From Lumbricus terrestris (Eukaryota > Annelida > Clitellata > Crassiclitellata > Lumbricidae): a stretch of DNA of 64,000 bases. Positions 57,751 through 64,000 of this stretch are shown piece by piece (position 1 is the first letter of the stretch; each line of letters starts with the position of its first letter). The stretch lies in assembly GCA_949752735.1 (NCBI GenBank), contig OX457037.1, positions 33,544,956-33,608,955 on the forward strand. Reading direction: 5' to 3'. The position numbers were made by a program, and so were the translations under genes. The notes beneath the pieces were generated by a model. It saw nothing but the letters and a program-made list of their open reading frames with translations, had not been told where the DNA came from and did no database searches.

Positions 57751-60700
57751 TTATGCTTTCGTCCTTTGCTTCTTCTTTGGTTTCTCATCTTGCACTGTTA
57801 TTTCAAAGTCCGCCTTGTAATGCTGGCAAATGTACAAGTGGTGCCGTAGCAAAGGTTTGTCTCCGATAAGCTGAGCAAAACCGCTGTGCTTCCGTACAAG
57901 ATGAAGAGCATCTTCTGTTGTTAGTCTTTCCGTCTGAGTATAAGGCATAGGAAGTCGAACATCAAACGCATCTTTACCATTGACCTGATCAACAGAAACG
58001 ACAAACATCGGCTGACTTTCAACAGAAAATTTGAAGTGGCACATAACATGACTGGACTTGAAGACGTACAATTCTCGCACCACAGACGCAAATAAATGCT
58101 ATGCCAATTTTTATTTCCTGTTGTTTGAAAGCCAGTTGTAGGAAAAAACCAGAAGTCTCTCTCAATGCACAACAGAGAAAAATTTTCTAACTAACTATTA
58201 ATTTCTTTCCTTTTTTAGGCTGGTCTCTTTCCTTCTCTCAAGTTTTGATCTTGAAATATTATTAATATTATCCTGTTATTCGTTCATCCATTATATAAAT
58301 TTGTATAGCGCCTCTTCAAGGGGACACTCAGATTCAGAGGCGCTCCCAACCCCAGCATGGCCAAATAAAAAGGACTTGAGATGAGAGAGAAATGCCGGAG
58401 AAGTTCTAGAGAGGGAGCGGAACGTCAAGGGAGGTCATTGCAGGTTGAGGGTCCAACCACCAAGAAGGCACATATAAATTGATAGCCAGGTCATGGAAAT
58501 GGAGGTCAGCTTGAGTATGATTTAGTAGCTTTCAGTGTTGCACTGTAGACCTACTTCATAGGATCTGAACATTGTCAAAATTAGGCTCTTCCTCTTTGCG
58601 CAGTAAACACAACTTTTCACACAGAGATATTCACCGTACATATGAGACAATGTTAACTACAAAAAAACTTTGCGTGTAGGAAAAAGATAAAAATTGCTGA
58701 TGCTGATTATTAAAATTCTGAATACAAGTTTGATAATCATTTAATTATCCAAACAGACATAGGCCCTAGTGGATTTTTAGTCTAAAAATAAGAAAACACA
58801 AGAAAACTTAATGACAATGAAACGAATCATGTAGGCCTAGGCAATACCTTGACGCTCATCGGAAGACAATAGTCATCATCAACTTGCGGCCACCTTTGAC
58901 ACTGAACCTCAGATGCCTACAATAAACAGAACATACGCTTTCACAACCAACTCGGGAACCAATCCAGCATCTAACAAAATGATCCAGTGTTATTATTCAT
59001 TCAATTCAATTTATTTTCTGAACCCACAAAATACGATTATGGTGAAGGATCAACATTATTTGTGAATATCAAGGTGAGACCTAGAAGGGTGGATAATCCG
59101 GCACATTGGACCACCCAGTAAAATAAGAAACACAATAGTGCATGACAGCCAGTTCATGCAATTACAGAACACAAGATAATCAGGAAAAACTTAGGGCTTA
59201 GGCGGTATTATGTAGGCTAAGACATCGTCATAAATTCAAGCCCTGGAGTCTAACACACAAGTCATCAACTCACTACACACTAAGCAATGGCACCATGCCA
59301 AAATAAACAATGTTTCAGACAATAAACTGACCAACTAAACAATTCATTCCCTCAAGTTTACTCCATCCTTGCTTTCCCTGCTGATAGAGAACATCTGCTG
59401 CATGCAATAAGGGACTCACGATGGAAGATATAAATTACAAATCTATATTCTTTTCGACATAATACAGAAAATGAGATTGCCACAGACCCAATCAAAGTCA
59501 GTCTTTTTGTTGGTGACCGCTGAAAGGCCAGACCAGAGTTCACTGGCAAACATTGGTGCAAATGGATAGAGCATGACTACGAGCTCAACCAGAGCACGTT
59601 CAAATTCAAAGCTGTCGCAAATTCCAGCAACAGGAACTTTCTACAAATGAAAACAAATGGGTTTAGACAATTAAACAACACAATACAATAAACGACAAGT
59701 ATGGCATTTAATAGTATAAAACCGTATCCCTAGGAAACTGTATCAGTTGATTTTTGTAGATAATATAACATATGAAAAACTATTACTTAGAAAACATACA
59801 ATGCAATACAATAAATATAGAAACTCAAATAATATAATTAGCCTGTCCAATTAGGACATGCTCCAAGATGCTCAGATCTAACTTACCATTCTTTACAGCA
59901 TGTAATCCATTTGATTCTTTCCTACTGACTTTTGAAAAAAAATGTATACTCTGAAAAGATCTGTTGTCATTTAATAAAATCTTCCTTCTCACAATTTCAA
60001 AAATCAGATTCAAAATCAAATTTAAAAATATAGCATAGAAAAATAATTTCTAAAACAAATCAAAAACACAATTCTGAAGATATATTCAGAGCTTTTCAAT
60101 TATTTATAATTGGGAGAAGGTTAGAACGTATTTACTCTGAGTGCATTGCTAAGGCCCTGAAGTCGAGAAATGGCCGTATTCAAGAGGAACGTCTGCTCCA
60201 TGTGGAACGTCACCTAAACAGAACAAAAGACATCGCCACATTTTGACCACATTGGTTGTTACTACAGGAGACACCTAGATAACGATGCATAGCTGATAGC
60301 TTGCTGCTTGTCTAAATGCTTCAATAAATACACATGTATGTATAGTCGTATACATATGCGTACCCATGTAGGCCTACCTCAATACCTTTACATGAATACA
60401 TACATACATACATACATACATGAATACATGACACGACACATATCGTGAGATACGAAAATATCTCGCAAACGATAAAATATTGGAAAAATTAATCTACTTG
60501 ACAACATCAATAGCTCCAAAACCAAACTCTGCCCTGTATGCAATCTCTGTGTAATATTTAGCTCTACTTTAAGAGTGCTAGTTAATGATTTCTGGCATCT
60601 ACTTTAAAAGGGAAATAATTCATCACGTTCTGCACAAATGTCTAACTATATCTATTCGAATAGAAAGAATTCCATCTAGCATCTTGAATATCTGCATGCA

Positions 60701-63525
60701 GTAGCTAACAGTGTTCCAAAAGTCAGTTCCATGGAACCATAGGCGTACAAGACGGGGGTCCAGAGGGGGCCAAATTTCGGGCAAATGTGTTTTTCGGGGG
60801 CAAAAGAGGCATGGACGGGCCAAAAAATTTCGGAGATTTTTCGGGCAAAGCAGGTACGGGAGGATTTTTTCGGGCACGTAGGGGTAAAAAAAGTCGTCAG
60901 ATTTTTCGGACTTGAAAAATCCCAAAAATTTTGGGCGGATGAAAAGAAAAAAGTCGTCAGATTTTTCGGACAGGAAAATCCTAAGAATTTTGGGCGGATG
61001 ACTAAAAAAAAGGTCGTCAGATTTTCAGGCCAAATTTTTTTTTGCCCCCCCACTTCCGAAATGTCCCGTACGCCTATGCATGGAACCTTAGGGTTCTGTG
61101 AAGCAAAGACAAGGGTTTGATGAGAAAATTGTATAAAATGAAGTGTGAATGCGTTGTTGAATAACAAATCAAATTTCAAAGTGAAAAAATTTAAAATCAT
61201 TTCTAGTCTAATTTTTATTATTTAAAACTGTCAATCATGGGTTTAAAAAATAATACCAAAATGCTTTCTTTAGGCTGCGTTCCACAAAAAAAACTTTCAA
61301 AAATCAAAATATCCAGAAAAGAATGTACCTCTAAAAGAAAATGATTTCTGGCATCTCGTATGTCGAACTCCAATTGGCGAAGATTCTCATCACTCAACGA
61401 GCATGCACCAGCACCCACAGCAAAACTGCTCCTCTGTTTTATGAAGTCCGAAACCAAACTCCAAACACGACTTTGCCAGCGAAGTATTCCTATGAAGGCT
61501 TGAAAGAAAGTAATACAACTCACAAATTAATTTAAATCAACTTTAAAACTCTAGATGACAAATCATGTATAAAAGATAAGGAAAATTAAACTAAAACTCA
61601 TTACATCTAAAAAATTTGTTATAAGTTTGTAAACAAAGGAGTAAAGATATATTCAATGATTAAATAGCACAACACAGGTCAATGATCATAGATTACTGTT
61701 TGTGAGTAAATGACACATCTGCATAAGCAATTAAGCATATCTAAACTCATGAACTAGGATTGATTAATTCTTTACTTAAGAGAACAAATCAATTTCTACC
61801 TTCGTTTGACCACGGACGATCTGATTTTGGTGCGACGTTTGACAAAATACAGAGACGTGTTGAGTCAGTGCCAAACTCGCTGAGAACTGCCTGTATCAAG
61901 AAATGAAAAGAATCAAGCACCAGATAGTAAAAAAAGTATCTCAATGTCTCACAAGGTTCAGAAAAAGACTGATGCGTCATGGAAGCAGCAGAGCATGTCT
62001 GCTATAATTATATGCATTTATTGCTCCAAGAAAGTGAAAAATAAATTAATATAAAGTGAACCATAGTAATGCTAAATGAGAATTTCACAGACCAGACAGC
62101 AGTGCTGTAAATATCTAAACAATTGCATTTTAACAGATTTTGAAATGTAAGCTGAACCGAGTTAACAGCATGTGTAAACAATAGAAGACTGCAACAAGAG
62201 TTAGGCACAAACAACACAGACAAAGGCATGAAGGACCTCAAATAATTTAATGTGCATAAACTGGGTTTGTCATAGATCAAACCGCCAGTGGTAATACAAA
62301 AATATATTCATTTGCAATGCAGTTTTCTTCTGACTGACAGGCTTCATCGTCCAACAGAACGAAGTAGATGAATGTAAGAACTGTTGAAACTGATCTACTA
62401 ACTTCTGGATCAACACCATTGTACTTGGACTTGCTCATCTTCTCCCACTGGACATCCACTGGTTCCCCAGTGGCACGGAGCACGGCACTTTTCCCTTGAA
62501 AATGAAAGAAAGGTAAAGCTATTTCAGGTATCAATTCTACTGTTCATTCTACTCAGTGTCTCTCTTTCTACTGAGGAAAGTCTGCATTGAGCAGAAACGA
62601 GCAGTTGCCACTCTCGCTTGGAAATTCTGGTTATTAACTTAAATTAGTTAGAAAATAACTTCTCATTTCATGGGCGGAGACTTGCAGAAGGGGCCGAAAA
62701 CGAGCGGTCGAAGGAAGGAGCGAGATTTTGGACGGACGAATGACTGAATCGCCGACTAAATTCTCCATCTTTTTTGCCAGCTAAATTTCTGACGACCTTT
62801 TTTCTTTTTCAGTCATCCGTCCGAAATGTCCACCACATCCATTGAGGGGGACTGTTCCCCCCCCCAAGTCTCCGTCCATGTTTAATTTGAAGCAGCTGTC
62901 TTTGGACCTTAAACTCATGTTTTGCATAATTACTGTTTCTCAGTAAAAACACAGTTTTTTGTCAGTTGTGTAAATGATCCGATGAATCGAAAATTACTGT
63001 TCGAGATGCAAAACGTATCAGCAAATGAATATAAAATAGGTAGATACTGTTCAAACAGTCAGAAATACTATCATATATTTTCCATCTAAACCCCGTAGCC
63101 ATTAGCTTGCAGGTCAAGTGTGCAATGGATGGCTTTACATTCAATGTCACTGAATAAGCCAGTGAGTCATACCATATAACACCCCACAAAACCACAGAAA
63201 GTTTTCATACAGCGTAAGCTATTTATGGATGACATTGAATATGAGGAGTGACAATGCGATAATCATGCATAGACATAACTTCCATAATTGATTGTCCAAT
63301 TAAACTATTGATTGCCAGTTTTCAAAATAAAATTCTGATAAAACGCACCTTTGACTTTTTCCACTTCACTTGGATGGCAATACTTTCCAGTACTCTTCAC
63401 CTGGAAGCTCTGACCCATGACCATGCCCTGCGTCAAAAGGTTGACAAATGGCTCACGGGTTGGCACAAGGCCGTGGTCATGGAGGAAATGAGAGAAGAAA
63501 CGCGCATAGTAGAGATGCAAAATGG
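57751..63525 (-). CDS. LARS2: Mitochondrial leucyl-tRNA synthetase, C-terminal part (gene runs off the right edge)
   Basis: Eight minus-strand coding exons: 63349-63525, 62403-62494, 61800-61890, 61329-61489, 60136-60213, 59488-59640, 58848-58916 and 57751-57984. Phases agree throughout and give the last 350 residues, ending TAA at 57751-57753. The first visible exon encodes [14 protein letters not shown], typical of the class I catalytic domain. The next carries the KMSKSKYNG signature that stabilises the adenylate transition state, then NGVDPE. Later exons form the anticodon-binding domain ([38 protein letters not shown]). The last exon starts with VNGK, completing the VKVNGK strand of the C-terminal domain, and ends in a Lys-rich tail. 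N-terminal exons lie beyond 64000. The match is to LARS2 rather than cytosolic LARS1. Confidence 0.92.
58290..58560. repeat. Dispersed repeat in the last LARS2 intron
   Basis: TATAGCGCCTCTTCAAGGGG, CAGAGGCGCTCCCAACCCCA and AGGACTTGAGATGAGAGAGA define a clear copy of the family. Confidence 0.65.
60738..61078. mobile_element. hAT-like MITE in a LARS2 intron
   Basis: It begins CATAGGCGTAC and ends GTACGCCTATG, flanked by CATGGAAC (60730-60737, 61079-61086). The core holds three direct repeats of about 60 bp around AAAAAAGTCGTCAGATTTTTC. The same core word occurs in the element at 3047-3412. Confidence 0.85.
62669..62880. mobile_element. 212-bp inverted-repeat MITE in a LARS2 intron
   Basis: Ends CATGGGCGGAGACTTG and CAAGTCTCCGTCCATG are inverse copies with one mismatch. 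The core has CTGACGACCTTTTTTC, related to the GTCGTCAG family. No convincing target duplication was found. Confidence 0.65.
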
Positions 63526-64000
63526 CTGAAAACATTTTTTCACATATACTTATAACATATTAATTACATATATTGAACACACATGCAGGTATGAATGTAT
63601 TTGTGAATGAAAACTGTATGTCCAAGGGATTTGTTAATTAATGTGTGTAGGCAGTAAAAGACATTGCCATCACCGATGCCGGAAAAGCAAAAAAATCTAA
63701 AAGGACAGATATGTCACAGATTCAAAATGGAAGACATAAACAGGAAAATGATTTGAGAAAATTGAGGAGAAAATTTTTAAAAGGCCAAGAAAAAAGACGG
63801 GAAAACATATGGAAAATGCCAAAGAAGGAAATACGCCCAAAGAATAGAGAGAATGGGAGATCACATAGAGAGAATGGGAGATCAAATGTGTACATTATGC
63901 ATACTTTTAAAAGGTCTCTAGGAGACACGGCATTAGCAGTCTCACAAATACACACACTTATATTACCCCCAAAATTCATTCATACCTGAAAAAAACTACA
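63526..64000. other. LARS2 intron at the window edge
   Basis: It follows the acceptor AG of the LARS2 exon starting at 63525 on the minus strand. It contains a short direct repeat of GAGAGAATGGGAGATCA (63848-63889). No further LARS2 exon was recognised before the end. Confidence 0.5.

Noticed and set aside
57985..58083. Upstream extension of the last LARS2 exon frame
   Set aside because: The frame is open, but an excellent acceptor at 57985-57986 puts VNGK directly after the preceding exon's MSVK, matching the LeuRS C-terminal strand. The extension is intron.

Overview
The window is animal nuclear DNA: genes with GT-AG introns, few genes and abundant mobile elements. I infer an invertebrate deuterostome, most likely an echinoderm; a hemichordate is possible. 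The reasons are a Ty3/gypsy element with integrase ahead of reverse transcriptase (Gmr1-like, a group described from deuterostomes), many scattered AGGCCTA words often seen in echinoderm introns, and gene sequences close to vertebrate orthologues without being vertebrate. Species is not decided by the sequence.

Layout. 1-4.9 kb: no gene, with small repeats, a tRNA-type SINE and a hAT-like MITE. 4.9-12.35 kb: an intact Gmr1-like LTR retrotransposon with LTRs that look identical, one 1602-aa gag-pol ORF and a 5-bp target duplication. 12.35-18.7 kb: no gene recognised, repeats only. 18.7-23.7 kb (+): a six-exon gene for a HOIL-1/SHARPIN-like protein (LTM-UBL-NZF, no RBR). 25.8-29.0 kb (+): RPS28 in three coding exons. 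31.4-56.1 kb (-): PAAF1, a WD40 proteasome-associated factor, with ten coding exons found. 57.75 kb to the right edge (-): the 3' part of LARS2, mitochondrial leucyl-tRNA synthetase.

The PAAF1 introns collect mobile DNA. Intron 6 holds a 7.4-kb hAT-like element that contains a second 5.7-kb hAT-like element, which in turn contains non-LTR retrotransposon pieces, a (CATA)n satellite and degenerate tandem repeats. Intron 5 holds an intact, intronless 1520-aa ORF in the same orientation as PAAF1, with paired C2HC fingers, a FEN/XPG-like PIN region and a CXC motif. I know no named family for it and it is the best candidate for something undescribed. Intron 2 holds a fold-back element with GGCGCC-rich inverted repeats around a 35-bp minisatellite. 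Intron 1 holds a LINE remnant with a nested MITE.

The host genes do not form a functional cluster: ubiquitin signalling (SHARPIN-like), proteasome (PAAF1), cytosolic ribosome (RPS28) and mitochondrial translation (LARS2) look like ordinary neighbours. All exon joins were made by reading splice signals and checking phase against remembered family architecture. No alignment was run.
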